Counted from the first letter of the stretch, positions 48,621-61,600 are shown. The stretch: 64,000 bases of DNA from Osmia lignaria lignaria (GCF_051020975.1 NW_027478168.1:10664001-10728000), one strand, 5' to 3'. Notes: generated from the letters alone by a model not told the origin. Program-made: numbers and translations.

Positions 48621-50779
48621 CCATTTACAGCTCGCAATAGTGCAGAGTTATCTCAAAGAAAGGGGCCACGGCGTTTCTGTATCTCTATTATGTTGGTGCG
48701 GTTTCGGAACTTTTAAATATCTTGATATATCTCGAGAACTACGCATCTGATCAAAAAATATCATAGAACATAAAAAGTAGGAAACATAATTCTCTACAAA
48801 AAACGTCTCTTAACATTTTGCCATAGCTCGCTTCGTTTCCGAGATATTTGCAGATTCAGCTCAAAGGAACTGGCCTGACGGACATATTTCGAGATATTTC
48901 TTCTTCTTGTTGTTCTTCCTCTGCACAGCTAACCTGGAAGTGGCATTTGCAGCTCGCAATAGTGCAGAGTTATCTCAATGAAAGGGGCCACGGTGTTTCT
49001 GTATCTCTATTATGTTGGTGCGGCGTCGGAACTTTTAAATATCTTGATATATCTCGAGAACTACGCATCTGATCAAAAAATATCATAGAACATAAAAAGT
49101 AGGAAACTTAATTCTCTACAAAAAAGGTCTCTTAACATTTTGCCATAGCTCGCTTGGTTTCCGAGATATTTGCAGATTTATCTCAAGGAAAGGGGCCTGA
49201 CGGACATATTTCGAGATATTTCTTCTTCTTGTTGTTCTTCTTCTGCACAGCTAAGCTGGAAGTGGCATTTGCGGCTCGCACTAGTGCAGAGTTATCTCAA
49301 AGAAAGGGGCCACGGTGTTTCTGTATCTGTATTATGTTGGTGCGGCTTCGGAACTTTTAAATATCTTGATATATCTCGAGAACTACGCATCTGATCAAAA
49401 AATATCATAGAACATGAAAAGTAGGAAACTTAATTCTCTACAAAAAAGGTCTCTTAACATTTTGCCATAGCTCGCTTCGTTTCCGAGATATTTGCAGATT
49501 TATCTCAAGGGAAGGGGCCTGACGGACATATTTCGAAATATTTCTTCTTCTTGTTGTTCTTCTTCTGCACAGCTAAGCTGGAAGTGGCATTTGCGGCTCG
49601 CACTATTGCAGAGTTATCTCAAAGAAAGGGGCCACGGTGTTTCTGTATCTCTATTATGTTGGTGCGGCTTCGTAACTTTTAAATATCTCGATATATCTCG
49701 AAAACTACGCTTCTGATCAAAAAATATCATACAACATAAATTGTAGGAAACATAATTCTCTACAAAAAAGGTCTCTTAACATTTTGCCATAGCTCGCTTG
49801 GTTTCCGAGATATTTGCAGATATATCTCAAGGGCAGGGGCCTGACGGACATATTTCGAGATATTTCTTCTTCTTGTTGTTCTTCTTCTGCACAGCTAAGC
49901 TGGAAGTGGCATTTGCGGCTCGCACTAGTGCAGAGTTATCTCAAAGAAAGGGGCCACGGTGTTTCTGTATCTCTATTATGTTGGTGCGGCTTCGGAACTT
50001 TTAAATATCTCGATATATCTCGAAAACTACGCTTCTGATCAAAAAATATCATAGAACACAAATTGTAGGAAACTTAATTCTCTACAAAAAAGGTCTCTTA
50101 ACATTTTGCCATAGCTCGCTTCGTTTCCGAGATATTTGCAGATTTATCTCAAGGGAAGGGGCCTGACGGACATATTTCGAAATATTTCTTCTTCTTGTTG
50201 TTCTTCTTCTGCACAGCTAAGCTGGAAGTGGCATTTGCGGCTCGCACTATTGCAGAGTTATCTCAAAGAAAGGGGCCACGGTGTTTCTGTATCTCTATTA
50301 TGTTGGTGCGGCTTCGTAACTTTTAAATATCTCGATATATCTCGAAAACTACGCTTCTGATCAAAAAATATCATAGAACATAAATTGTAGGAAACATAAT
50401 TCTCTACAAAAAAGGTCTCTTAACATTTTGCCATAGCTCGCTTGGTTTCCGAGATATTTGCAGATATATCTCAAGGGCAGGGGCCTGACGGACATATTTC
50501 GAGATATTTCTTCTTCTTGTTGTTCTTCTTCTGCACAGCTAAGCTGGAAGTGGCATTTACAGCTCGCAATAGTGCAGAGTTATCTCAAAGAAAGGGGCCA
50601 CGGCGTTTCTGTATCTCTATTATGTTGGTGCGGTTTCGGAACTTTTAAATATCTTGATATATCTCGAGAACTACGCATCTGATCAAAAAATATCATAGAA
50701 CATAAAAAGTAGGAAACTTAATTCTCTACAAAAAAGGTCTCTTAACATTTTGCCATAGCTCGCTTCGTTTCCGAGATAT

Positions 50780-52067
50780 TTGCAGATATATCTCAAGGGC
50801 AGGGGCCTGACGGACATATTTCGAGATATTTCTTCTTCTTGTTGTTCTTCTTCTGCACAGCTAAGCTGGAAGTGCCATTTACAGCTCGCAATAGTGCAGA
50901 GTTATCTCAAAGAAAGGGGCCACGGCGTTTCTGTATCTCTATTATGTTGGTGCGGTTTCGGAACTTTTAAATATCTTGATATATCTCGAGAACTACGCAT
51001 CTGATCAAAAAATATCATAGAACATAAAAAGTAGGAAACATAATTCTCTACAAAAAACGTCTCTTAACATTTTGCCATAGCTCGCTTCGTTTCCGAGATA
51101 TTTGCAGATTCAGCTCAAAGGAACTGGCCTGACGGACATATTTCGAGATATTTCTTCTTCTTGTTGTTCTTCCTCTGCACAGCTAACCTGGAAGTGGCAT
51201 TTGCAGCTCGCAATAGTGCAGAGTTATCTCAATGAAAGGGGCCACGGTGTTTCTGTATCTCTATTATGTTGGTGCGGCGTCGGAACTTTTAAATATCTTG
51301 ATATATCTCGAGAACTACGCATCTGATCAAAAAATATCATAGAACATAAAAAGTAGGAAACTTAATTCTCTACAAAAAAGGTCTCTTAACATTTTGCCAT
51401 AGCTCGCTTGGTTTCCGAGATATTTGCAGATTTATCTCAAGGAAAGGGGCCTGACGGACATATTTCGAGATATTTCTTCTTCTTGTTGTTCTTCTTCTGC
51501 ACAGCTAAGCTGGAAGTGGCATTTGCGGCTCGCACTAGTGCAGAGTTATCTCAAAGAAAGGGGCCACGGTGTTTCTGTATCTGTATTATGTTGGTGCGGC
51601 TTCGGAACTTTTAAATATCTTGATATATCTCGAGAACTACGCATCTGATCAAAAAATATCATAGAACATGAAAAGTAGGAAACTTAATTCTCTACAAAAA
51701 AGGTCTCTTAACATTTTGCCATAGCTCGCTTCGTTTCCGAGATATTTGCAGATTTATCTCAAGGGAAGGGGCCTGACGGACATATTTCGAAATATTTCTT
51801 CTTCTTGTTGTTCTTCTTCTGCACAGCTAAGCTGGAAGTGGCATTTGCGGCTCGCACTATTGCAGAGTTATCTCAAAGAAAGGGGCCACGGTGTTTCTGT
51901 ATCTCTATTATGTTGGTGCGGCTTCGTAACTTTTAAATATCTCGATATATCTCGAAAACTACGCTTCTGATCAAAAAATATCATAGAACGTAAATTGTAG
52001 GAAACATAATTCTCTACAAAAAAGGTCTCTTAACATTTTGCCATAGCTCGCTTGGTTTCCGAGATAT
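50780..52067 (+). repeat. Re-inserted four-monomer run (44664 to 45630 types)
   Basis: The units at 50780, 51102, 51424 and 51746 repeat the order of 44664, 44986, 45308 and 45630 (offset 6116 bp) and of 48848-49492. The same run therefore occurs twice within 3 kb. The unit at 50780 has GAAGTGCCATTTACAG, as in 44664, and shows that the complete form of that unit persists beside the fused one at 48526. Confidence 0.88.
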
Positions 52068-53999
52068 TTGCAGATATATCTCAAGGGAAGGGGCCTAACG
52101 GACATATTTCGAGATATTTCTTCTTCTTGTCGTTCTTCTTCTGCACAGCTAAACTGGAAGTGGCATTTCCAGCTCGCAATAGTGCAGAGTTATCTCAAAG
52201 AAAGGGGCCACGGTGTTTCTGTATCTCTATTATGTTGGTGCGGCTTCGGAACTTTTAAATATCTCGATATATCTCGAAAACTACGCTTCTGATCAAAAAA
52301 TATCATAGAACACAAATTGTAGGAAACTTAATTCTCTACAAAAAAGGTCTCTTAACATTTTGCCATAGCTCGCTTCGTTTCCGAGATATTTGCAGATTTA
52401 TCTCAAGGGAAGGGGCCTGACGGACATATTTCGAAATATTTCTTCTTCTTGTTGTTCTTCTTCTGCACAGCTAAGCTGGAAGTGGCATTTGCGGCTCGCA
52501 CTATTGCAGAGTTATCTCAAAGAAAGGGGCCACGGTGTTTCTGTATCTCTATTATGTTGGTGCGGCTTCGTAACTTTTAAATATCTCGATATATCTCGAA
52601 AACTACGCTTCTGATCAAAAAATATCATAGAACATAAATTGTAGGAAACATAATTCTCTACAAAAAAGGTCTCTTAACATTTTGCCATAGCTCGCTTGGT
52701 TTCCGAGATATTTGGAGATATATCTCAAGGGCAGGGGCCTGACGGACATATTTCGAGATATTTCTTCTTCTTGTTGTTCTTCTTCTGCACAGCTAAGCTG
52801 GAAGTGGCATTTACAGCTCGCAATAGTGCAGAGTTATCTCAAAGAAAGGGGCCACGGTGTTTCTGTATCTCTATTATGTTGGTGCGGCTTCGGAACTTTT
52901 AAATATCTTGATATATCTCGAGAACTACGCATCTGATCAAAAAATATCATAGAACATAAAAAGTAGGAAACTTAATTCTCTACAAAAAAGGTCTCTTAAC
53001 ATTTTGCCATAGCTCGCTTCGTTTCCGAGATATTTGCAGATTTATCTCAAGGGAAGGGGCCTGACGGACATATTTCGAGATATTTCTTCTACTTGTTGTT
53101 CTTCTTCTGCACAGCTAAGCTGGAAGTGGCATTTGCGGCTCGCACTAGTGCAGAGTTATCTCAAAGAAAGGGGCCACGGTGTTTCTGTATCCCTATTATG
53201 TTGGTGCGGCTTCGGAACTTTTAAATATCTTGATATATCTCGAGAACTACGCATCTGATCAAAAAATATCATAGAACATAAAAAGTAGGAAACATAATTC
53301 TCTACAAAAAAGGTCTCTTAACATTTTGCCATAGCTCGCTTCGTTTCCGAGATATTTGCATATTTATCTCAAGGGAAGGGGCCTGACGGACATATTTCGA
53401 GATATTTCTTCTTCTTGTTGTTCTTCTTCTGCACAGCTAAACTGGAAGTGGCATTTCCAGCTCGCAATAGTGCAGAGTTATCTCAAAGAAAGGGGCCACG
53501 GTGTTTCTGTATCTCTATTATGTTGGTGCGGCTTCGGAACTTTTAAATATCTTGATATATCTCGAGAACTACGCATCTGATCAAAAAATATCATACAACA
53601 TAAAAAGTAGGAAACTTAATTCTCTACAAAAAAGGTCTCTTAACATTTTGCCATAGCTCGCTTCGTTTCCGAGATATTTGCAGATTTATCTCAAGGGAAG
53701 GGGCCTGACGGACATATTTCGAGATATTTCTTGTTCTTGTTGTTCTTCTTCTGCACAGCTAAGCTGGAAGTGGCATTTGCGGCTCGCACTAGTGCAGAGT
53801 TATCTCAAAGAAAGGGGCCACGGTGTTTCTGTATCCCTATTATGTTGGTGCGGCTTCGGAACTTTTAAATATCTTGATATATCTCGAGAACTACGCATCT
53901 GATCAAAAAATATCATAGAACATAAAAAGTAGGAAACTTAATTCTCTACAAAAAAGGTCTCTTAACATTTTGCCATAGCTCGCTTCGTTTCCGAGATAT
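52068..53999 (+). repeat. Mixed units unique to the 29-monomer block
   Basis: The unit at 52068 combines CTTGGTTTCC before it, CCTAACGG, CTTGTCGTTC and TAAACTGG/TTCCAGC with a K tail and AACACAAATTG. 52390 is CGAAATATTT/CTTCGTAAC. 52712 opens with TTGGAGATATATC. 53034 has CTTCTACTTG and TATCCCTATT. 53356 opens with TTGCATATT. 53678 has CTTGTTCTTG. Their only close copies are 9336 bp downstream, so these variants are good markers for that duplication. Confidence 0.88.
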
Positions 54000-55287
54000 T
54001 TGCATATTTATCTCAAGGGAAGGGGCCTGACGGACATATTTCGAGATATTTCTTCTTCTTGTTGTTCTTCTTCTGCACAGCTAAGCTGGAAGTGGCATTT
54101 GCGGCTCGCACTAGTGCAGAGTTATCTCAAAGAAAGGGGCCACGGTGTTTCTGTATCTCTATTATGTTGGTGCGGCTTCGGAACTTTTAAATATCTCGAT
54201 ATATCTCGAAAACTACGCTTCTGATCAAAAAATATCATAGAACATAAAAAGTAGGAAACTTAATTCTCTACAAAAAAGGTCTCTTAACATTTTGCCATAG
54301 CTCGCTTCGTTTCCGAGATATTTGCAGATTTATCTCAAGGGAAGGGGCCTAACGGACATATTTCGAGATATTTCTTCTTCTTGTTGTTCTTCTTCTGCAC
54401 AGCTAAACTGGAAGTGGCATTTCCAGCTCGCAATAGTGCAGAGTTATCTCAAAGAAAGGGGCCACGGTGTTTCTGTATCTCTATTATGTTGGTGCGGCTT
54501 CGGAACTTTTAAATATCTTGATATATCTCGAGAACTCCGCATCTGATCAAAAAATATCATAGAACATAAAAAGTAGGAAACTTAATTCTCTACAAAAAAG
54601 GTCTCTTAACATTTTGCCATAGCTCGCTTCGTTTCCGAGATATTTGCATATTTATCTCAAGGGAAGGGGCCTGACGGACATATTTCGAGATATTTCTTCT
54701 TCTTGTTGTTCTTCTTCTGCACAGCTAAGCTGGAAGTGGCATTTGCGGCTCGCACTAGTGCAGAGTTATCTCAAAGAAAGGGGTCACGGTGTTTCTGTAT
54801 CTCTATTATGTTGGTGCGGCTTCGGAACTTTTAAATATCTCGATATATCTCGAAAACTACGCTTCTGATCAAAAAATATCATAGAACATAAAAAGTAGGA
54901 AACTTAATTCTCTACAAAAAAGGTCTCTTAACATTTTGCCATAGCTCGCTTCGTTTCCGAGATATTTGCAGATTTATCTCAAGGGAAGGGGCCTAACGGA
55001 CATATTTCGAGATATTTCTTCTTCTTGTTGTTCTTCTTCTGCACAGCTAAACTGGAAGTGGCATTTCCAGCTCGCAATAGTGCAGAGTTATCTCAAAGAA
55101 AGGGGCCACGGTGTTTCTGTATCTCTATTATGTTGGTGCGGCTTCGGAACTTTTAAATATCTTGATATATCTCGAGAACTCCGCATCTGATCAAAAAATA
55201 TCATAGAACATAAAAAGCAGGAAACTTAATTCTCTACAAAAAAGGTCTCTTAACATTTTGCCATAGCTCGCTTCGTTTCCGAGATAT
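54000..55287 (+). repeat. Dimer repeat (644 bp)
   Basis: The units at 54000/54322 recur as 54644/54966. The first member opens with TTGCATATT, has GCGGCTCGCACTAGTG and carries a recombinant tail (K markers, then AAAAAGTAGGAAACTTAA). The second has CCTAACGG, TAAACTGG and GAACTCCGC. Differences are GGGGTCACGG at about 54783 and AAAAAGCAGG at about 55215. The copy of the first dimer at 63336-63979 ends at the window edge. Confidence 0.9.
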
Positions 55288-57270
55288 TTGCAGATTTATC
55301 TCAAGGGAAGGGGCCTGACGGACATATTTCGAGATATTTCTTCTTCTTGTTGTTCTTCTTCTGCACAGCTAAGCTGGAAGTGGCATTTGCGGCTCGCACT
55401 AGTGCAGAGTTATCTCAAAGAAAGGGGCCACGGTGTTTCTGTATCTCTATTATGTTGGTGCGGCTTCGGAACTTTTAAATATCTTGATATATCTCGAGAA
55501 CTACGCATCTGATCAAAAAATATCATAGAACATAAAAAGTAGGAAACTTAATTCTCTACAAAAAAGGTCTCTTAACATTTTGCCATAGCTCGCTTCGTTT
55601 CCGAGATATTTGCATATTTATCTCAAGGGAAGGGGCCTGACGGACATATTTCGAGAAGTTTCTTCTTCTTGTTGTTCTTCTTCTGCACAGCTAAGCTGGA
55701 AGTGGCATTTGCGGCTCGCACTAGTGCAGAGTTATCTCAAAGAAAGGGGCCACGGTGTTTCTGTATCTCTATTATGTTGGTGCGGCTTCGGAACTTTTAA
55801 ATATCTCGATATATCTCGAAAACTACGCCTCTGATCAAAAAATATCATAGAACGTAAATTGTAGGAAACATTATTCTCTACAAAAAAGGTCTCTTAACAT
55901 TTTGCCATACCTCGCTTCGTTTCCGAGATATTTGCAGATTCATCTCAAGGGAAGTGGCCTGACGGACATATTTCGAGATATTTCTTCTTCTTGTTGTTCT
56001 TCTTCTGCACAGCTAAGCTGGAAGTGGCATTTGCGGCTCGCACTAGTGCAGAGTTATCTCAAAGAAAGGGGCCACGGTGTTTCTGTATCTCTATTATGTT
56101 GGTGCGGCTTCGGAACTTTTAAATATCTCGATATATCTCGAAAACTACGCTTCTGATCAAAAAATATCATAGAACATAAAAAGTAGGAAACTTAATTCTC
56201 TACAAAAAAGGTCTCTTAACATTTTGCCATAGCTCGCTTCGTTTCCGAGATATTTGCAGATTTATCTCAAGGGAAGGGGCCTAACGGACATATTTCGAGA
56301 TATTTCTTCTTCTTGTTGTTCTTCTTCTGCACAGCTAAACTGGAAGTGGCATTTCCAGCTCGCAATAGTGCAGAGTTATCTCAAAGAAAGGGGCCACGGT
56401 GTTTCTGTATCTCTATTATGTTGGTGCGGCTTCGGAACTTTTAAATATCTTGATATATCTCGAGAACTACGCATCTGATCAAAAAATATCATAGAACATA
56501 AAAAGCAGGAAACTTAATTCTCTACAAAAAAGGTCTCTTAACATTTTGCCATAGCTCGCTTCGTTTCCGAGATATTTGCAGATTTATCTCAAGGGAAGGG
56601 GCCTGACGGACATATTTCGAGATATTTCTTCTTCTTGTTGTTCTTCTTCTGCACAGCTAAGCTGGAAGTGGCATTTGCGGCTCGCACTAGTGCAGAGTTA
56701 TCTCAAAGAAAGGGGCCACGGTGTTTCTGTATCTCTATTATGTTGGTGCGGCTTCGGAACTTTTAAATATCTTGATATATCTCGAGAACTACGCATCTGA
56801 TCAAAAAATATCATAGAACATAAAAAGTAGGAAACTTAATTCTCTACAAAAAAGGTCTCTTAACATTTTGCCATAGCTCGCTTCGTTTCCGAGATATTTG
56901 CATATTTATCTCAAGGGAAGGGGCCTGACGGACATATTTCGAGAAGTTTCTTCTTCTTGTTGTTCTTCTTCTGCACAGCTAAGCTGGAAGTGGCATTTGC
57001 GGCTCGCACTAGTGCAGAGTTATCTCAAAGAAAGGGGCCACGGTGTTTCTGTATCTCTATTATGTTGGTGCGGCTTCGGAACTTTTAAATATCTCGATAT
57101 ATCTCGAAAACTACGCTTCTGATCAAAAAATATCATAGAACGTAAATTGTAGGAAACATTATTCTCTACAAAAAAGGTCTCTTAACATTTTGCCATAGCT
57201 CGCTTCGTTTCCGAGATATTTGCAGATTCATCTCAAGGGAAGTGGCCTGACGGACATATTTCGAGATATT
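54966..57270 (+). repeat. 4-monomer duplication (1288 bp)
   Basis: The sequence from about 54966 to 55985 recurs at about 56254 to 57270. It shares AAAAAGCAGG and then TTGCATATT with GAGAAGTTTC, AACGTAAATTG and TTCATCTCAAGGGAAGTGG. Differences are GAACTCCGC against GAACTACGC, CTACGCCTCTG (about 55825) against CTACGCTTCTG, and CCATACCTCGC (about 55910) against CCATAGCTCGC. The duplication ends in the chimeric unit at 57220. Confidence 0.87.
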
Positions 57271-57541
57271 TCTTCTTCTTGTTGTTCTTCCTCTGCACAG
57301 CTAAGCTGGAAGTGGCATTTGCAGCTCGCAATAGTGCAGAGTTATCTCAAAGAAAGGGGCCACGGTGTTTCTGTATCTCTATTATGTTGGTGCGGCGTCG
57401 GAACTTTTAAATATCTTGATATATCTCGAGAACTACGCATCTGATCAAAAAATATCATAGAACATAAAAAGTAGGAAACTTAATTCTCTACAAAAAAGGT
57501 CTCTTAACATTTTGCCATAGCTCGCTTGGTTTCCGAGATAT
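57220..57541 (+). repeat. Chimeric monomer entering the second 29-monomer copy
   Basis: The unit begins as a TTCATCTCAAGGGAAGTGG type, as at 55932. After the TTC/TTG tract it becomes a 47884 type (TTCCTCTGC, GCAGCTCGC, GGCGTCGGAAC, R tail). It marks the left end of the 9336-bp correspondence: everything from here to 57950 matches 47920-48612. Confidence 0.86.
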
Positions 57542-57696
57542 TTGCAGATTTATCTCAAGGAAAGGGGCCTGACGGACATATTTCGAGATATCTCTTCTTC
57601 TTGTTGTTCTTCTTCTGCACAGCTAAGCTGGAAGTGGCATTTGCGGCTCGCACTAGTGCAGAGTTATCTCAAAGAAAGGGGCCACGGTGTTTCTGT

Positions 57697-57706
57697 ATCT
57701 CTTATG
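57697..57706 (+). repeat. 2-bp deletion, copy 3 of 3
   Basis: The same allele sits in the unit at 57542, 9336 bp after copy 2 and 13520 bp after copy 1. It anchors the 29-monomer duplication to the left of the two fusion points. Confidence 0.92.
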
Positions 57707-57861
57707 TTGGTGCGGCTTCGGAACTTTTAAATATCTCGATATATCTCGAAAACTACGCTTCTGATCAAAAAATATCATAGAACGTAAATTGTAGGAAACA
57801 TTATTCTCTACAAAAAAGGTCTCTTAACATTTTGCCATAGCTCGCTTCGTTTCCGAGATAT

Positions 57862-58505
57862 TTGCAGATTCATCTCAAGGGAAGTGGCCTGACGGACATA
57901 TTTCGAGATATTTCTTCTTCTTGTTGTTCTTCTTCTGCACAGCTAAGCTGGAAGTGGCATTTGCAGCTCGCAATAGTGCAGAGTTATCCCAAAGAAAGGG
58001 GCCACGGTGTTTCTGTATCTCTATTATGTTGGTGCGGCTTCGGAACTTTTAAATATCTCGATATATCTCGAAAACTACGCTTCTGATCAAAAAATATCAT
58101 AGAACATAAATTGTAGGAAACATAATTCTCTACAAAAAAGGTCTCTTAACATTTTGCCATAGCTCGCTTGGTTTCCGAGATATTTGCAGATATATCTCAA
58201 GGGCAGGGGCCTGACGGACATATTTCGAGATATTTCTTCTTCTTGTTGTTCTTCTTCTGCACAGCTAAGCTGGAAGTGCCATTTACAGCTCGCAATAGTG
58301 CAGAGTTATCTCAAAGAAAGGGGCCACGGCGTTTCTGTATCTCTATTATGTTGGTGCGGTTTCGGAACTTTTAAATATCTTGATATGTCTCGAGAACTAC
58401 GCATCTGATCAAAAAATATCATAGAACATAAAAAGTAGGAAACATAATTCTCTACAAAAAACGTCTCTTAACATTTTGCCATAGCTCGCTTCGTTTCCGA
58501 GATAT
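57862..58505 (+). repeat. Intact 44342 and 44664 units in the right-hand copy
   Basis: The two units at 57862 and 58184 keep separate the types that are fused in the unit at 48526. They match 44342 and 44664 at 13520 bp. The second has GATATGTCTCG at 58387, which 44664 lacks but 42412 has. It is either a repeat mutation or a small conversion tract. Confidence 0.86.
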
Positions 58506-58617
58506 TTGCAGATTCAGCTCAAAGGAACTGGCCTGACGGACATATTTCGAGATATTTCTTCTTCTTGTTGTTCTTCCTCTGCACAGCTAACCTGGAAGTG
58601 GCATTTGCAGCTCGCAA

Positions 58618-58664
58618 TAGTGCAGAGTTATCTCAAAGAAAGGGGCCACGGTGTTTCTGTATCT
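58618..58664 (+). repeat. Chimeric-monomer switch: 44986-type to 45308-type
   Basis: The unit starting at 58506 begins with ATTCAGCTCAAAGGAAC, TTCCTCTGC, CTAACCTGG and GCAATAG (last 44986-type marker at 58617). It ends with TATCTGTATT and a tail of the 45308 type (secure marker at 58665, possibly already at 58637). One monomer is missing compared with 44986-45629. It is the counterpart of the fusion at 48550-48620. Confidence 0.87.
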
Positions 58665-61600
58665 GTATTATGTTGGTGCGGCTTCGGAACTTTTAAATAT
58701 CTTGATATATCTCGAGAACTACGCATCTGATCAAAAAATATCATAGAACATGAAAAGTAGGAAACTTAATTCTCTACAAAAAAGGTCTCTTAACATTTTG
58801 CCATAGCTCGCTTCGTTTCCGAGATATTTGCAGATTTATCTCAAGGGAAGGGGCCTGACGGACATATTTCGAAATATTTCTTCTTCTTGTTGTTCTTCTT
58901 CTGCACAGCTAAGCTGGAAGTGGCATTTGCGGCTCGCACTATTGCAGAGTTATCTCAAAGAAAGGGGCCACGGTGTTTCTGTATCTCTATTATGTTGGTG
59001 CGGCTTCGTAACTTTTAAATATCTCGATATATCTCGAAAACTACGCTTCTGATCAAAAAATATCATACAACATAAATTGTAGGAAACATAATTCTCTACA
59101 AAAAAGGTCTCTTAACATTTTGCCATAGCTCGCTTGGTTTCCGAGATATTTGCAGATATATCTCAAGGGCAGGGGCCTGACGGACATATTTCGAGATATT
59201 TCTTCTTCTTGTTGTTCTTCTTCTGCACAGCTAAGCTGGAAGTGGCATTTGCGGCTCGCACTAGTGCAGAGTTATCTCAAAGAAAGGGGCCACGGTGTTT
59301 CTGTATCTCTATTATGTTGGTGCGGCTTCGGAACTTTTAAATATCTCGATATATCTCGAAAACTACGCTTCTGATCAAAAAATATCATAGAACACAAATT
59401 GTAGGAAACTTAATTCTCTACAAAAAAGGTCTCTTAACATTTTGCCATAGCTCGCTTCGTTTCCGAGATATTTGCAGATTTATCTCAAGGGAAGGGGCCT
59501 GACGGACATATTTCGAAATATTTCTTCTTCTTGTTGTTCTTCTTCTGCACAGCTAAGCTGGAAGTGGCATTTGCGGCTCGCACTATTGCAGAGTTATCTC
59601 AAAGAAAGGGGCCACGGTGTTTCTGTATCTCTATTATGTTGGTGCGGCTTCGTAACTTTTAAATATCTCGATATATCTCGAAAACTACGCTTCTGATCAA
59701 AAAATATCATAGAACATAAATTGTAGGAAACATAATTCTCTACAAAAAAGGTCTCTTAACATTTTGCCATAGCTCGCTTGGTTTCCGAGATATTTGCAGA
59801 TATATCTCAAGGGCAGGGGCCTGACGGACATATTTCGAGATATTTCTTCTTCTTGTTGTTCTTCTTCTGCACAGCTAAGCTGGAAGTGGCATTTACAGCT
59901 CGCAATAGTGCAGAGTTATCTCAAAGAAAGGGGCCACGGCGTTTCTGTATCTCTATTATGTTGGTGCGGTTTCGGAACTTTTAAATATCTTGATATATCT
60001 CGAGAACTACGCATCTGATCAAAAAATATCATAGAACATAAAAAGTAGGAAACTTAATTCTCTACAAAAAAGGTCTCTTAACATTTTGCCATAGCTCGCT
60101 TCGTTTCCGAGATATTTGCAGATATATCTCAAGGGCAGGGGCCTGACGGACATATTTCGAGATATTTCTTCTTCTTGTTGTTCTTCTTCTGCACAGCTAA
60201 GCTGGAAGTGCCATTTACAGCTCGCAATAGTGCAGAGTTATCTCAAAGAAAGGGGCCACGGCGTTTCTGTATCTCTATTATGTTGGTGCGGTTTCGGAAC
60301 TTTTAAATATCTTGATATATCTCGAGAACTACGCATCTGATCAAAAAATATCATAGAACATAAAAAGTAGGAAACATAATTCTCTACAAAAAACGTCTCT
60401 TAACATTTTGCCATAGCTCGCTTCGTTTCCGAGATATTTGCAGATTCAGCTCAAAGGAACTGGCCTGACGGACATATTTCGAGATATTTCTTCTTCTTGT
60501 TGTTCTTCCTCTGCACAGCTAACCTGGAAGTGGCATTTGCAGCTCGCAATAGTGCAGAGTTATCTCAATGAAAGGGGCCACGGTGTTTCTGTATCTCTAT
60601 TATGTTGGTGCGGCGTCGGAACTTTTAAATATCTTGATATATCTCGAGAACTACGCATCTGATCAAAAAATATCATAGAACATAAAAAGTAGGAAACTTA
60701 ATTCTCTACAAAAAAGGTCTCTTAACATTTTGCCATAGCTCGCTTGGTTTCCGAGATATTTGCAGATTTATCTCAAGGAAAGGGGCCTGACGGACATATT
60801 TCGAGATATTTCTTCTTCTTGTTGTTCTTCTTCTGCACAGCTAAGCTGGAAGTGGCATTTGCGGCTCGCACTAGTGCAGAGTTATCTCAAAGAAAGGGGC
60901 CACGGTGTTTCTGTATCTGTATTATGTTGGTGCGGCTTCGGAACTTTTAAATATCTTGATATATCTCGAGAACTACGCATCTGATCAAAAAATATCATAG
61001 AACATGAAAAGTAGGAAACTTAATTCTCTACAAAAAAGGTCTCTTAACATTTTGCCATAGCTCGCTTCGTTTCCGAGATATTTGCAGATGTATCTCAAGG
61101 GAAGGGGCCTGACGGACATATTTCGAAATATTTCTTCTTCTTGTTGTTCTTCTTCTGCACAGCTAAGCTGGAAGTGGCATTTGCGGCTCGCACTATTGCA
61201 GAGTTATCTCAAAGAAAGGGGCCACGGTGTTTCTGTATCTCTATTATGTTGGTGCGGCTTCGTAACTTTTAAATATCTCGATATATCTCGAAAACTACGC
61301 TTCTGATCAAAAAATATCATAGAACGTAAATTGTAGGAAACATAATTCTCTACAAAAAAGGTCTCTTAACATTTTGCCATAGCTCGCTTGGTTTCCGAGA
61401 TATTTGCAGATATATCTCAAGGGAAGGGGCCTAACGGACATATTTCGAGATATTTCTTCTTCTTGTCGTTCTTCTTCTGCACAGCTAAACTGGAAGTGGC
61501 ATTTCCAGCTCGCAATAGTGCAGAGTTATCTCAAAGAAAGGGGCCACGGTGTTTCTGTATCTCTATTATGTTGGTGCGGCTTCGGAACTTTTAAATATCT

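Larger units (their letters stand above)
44750..50740 (+). repeat. 12-monomer duplication (offset 3862 bp)
   Basis: From the fusion unit onward, the units at 44986, 45308, 45630, 45952, 46274 and 46596 correspond to 48848, 49170, 49492, 49814, 50136 and 50458 at 3862 bp, one monomer fewer than the 4184-bp offset to their left. Diagnostics are CTAACCTGG with CTCAATGAAAGG and GGCGTCGG; CAAGGAAAGGGG with TATCTGTATT; CTTCGTAAC; and AACACAAATTG. Point differences include CTACGAAAAAGG at 45900 and CATACAACATAAATT at about 49730. After 50780 the correspondence is lost, since 50780 is a 44664-like unit. Confidence 0.9.
49304..54664 (+). repeat. 29-monomer duplication, left copy (right-hand part)
   Basis: This 5.36-kb stretch recurs at 58640-64000 with a constant offset of 9336 bp, which is 29 x 322 less 2. 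Many private variants are shared: CATACAACATAAATT, CTTGTCGTTC, TTTGGAGATA, CTTCTACTTG, TTCTTGTTCTTG, ATACAACATAAAAAG and GAACTCCGC. The only difference I noticed is GCAGATTTATC here against GCAGATGTATC at 61084-61094. The left copy continues beyond 54664, but its partner lies outside the window. Confidence 0.93.
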
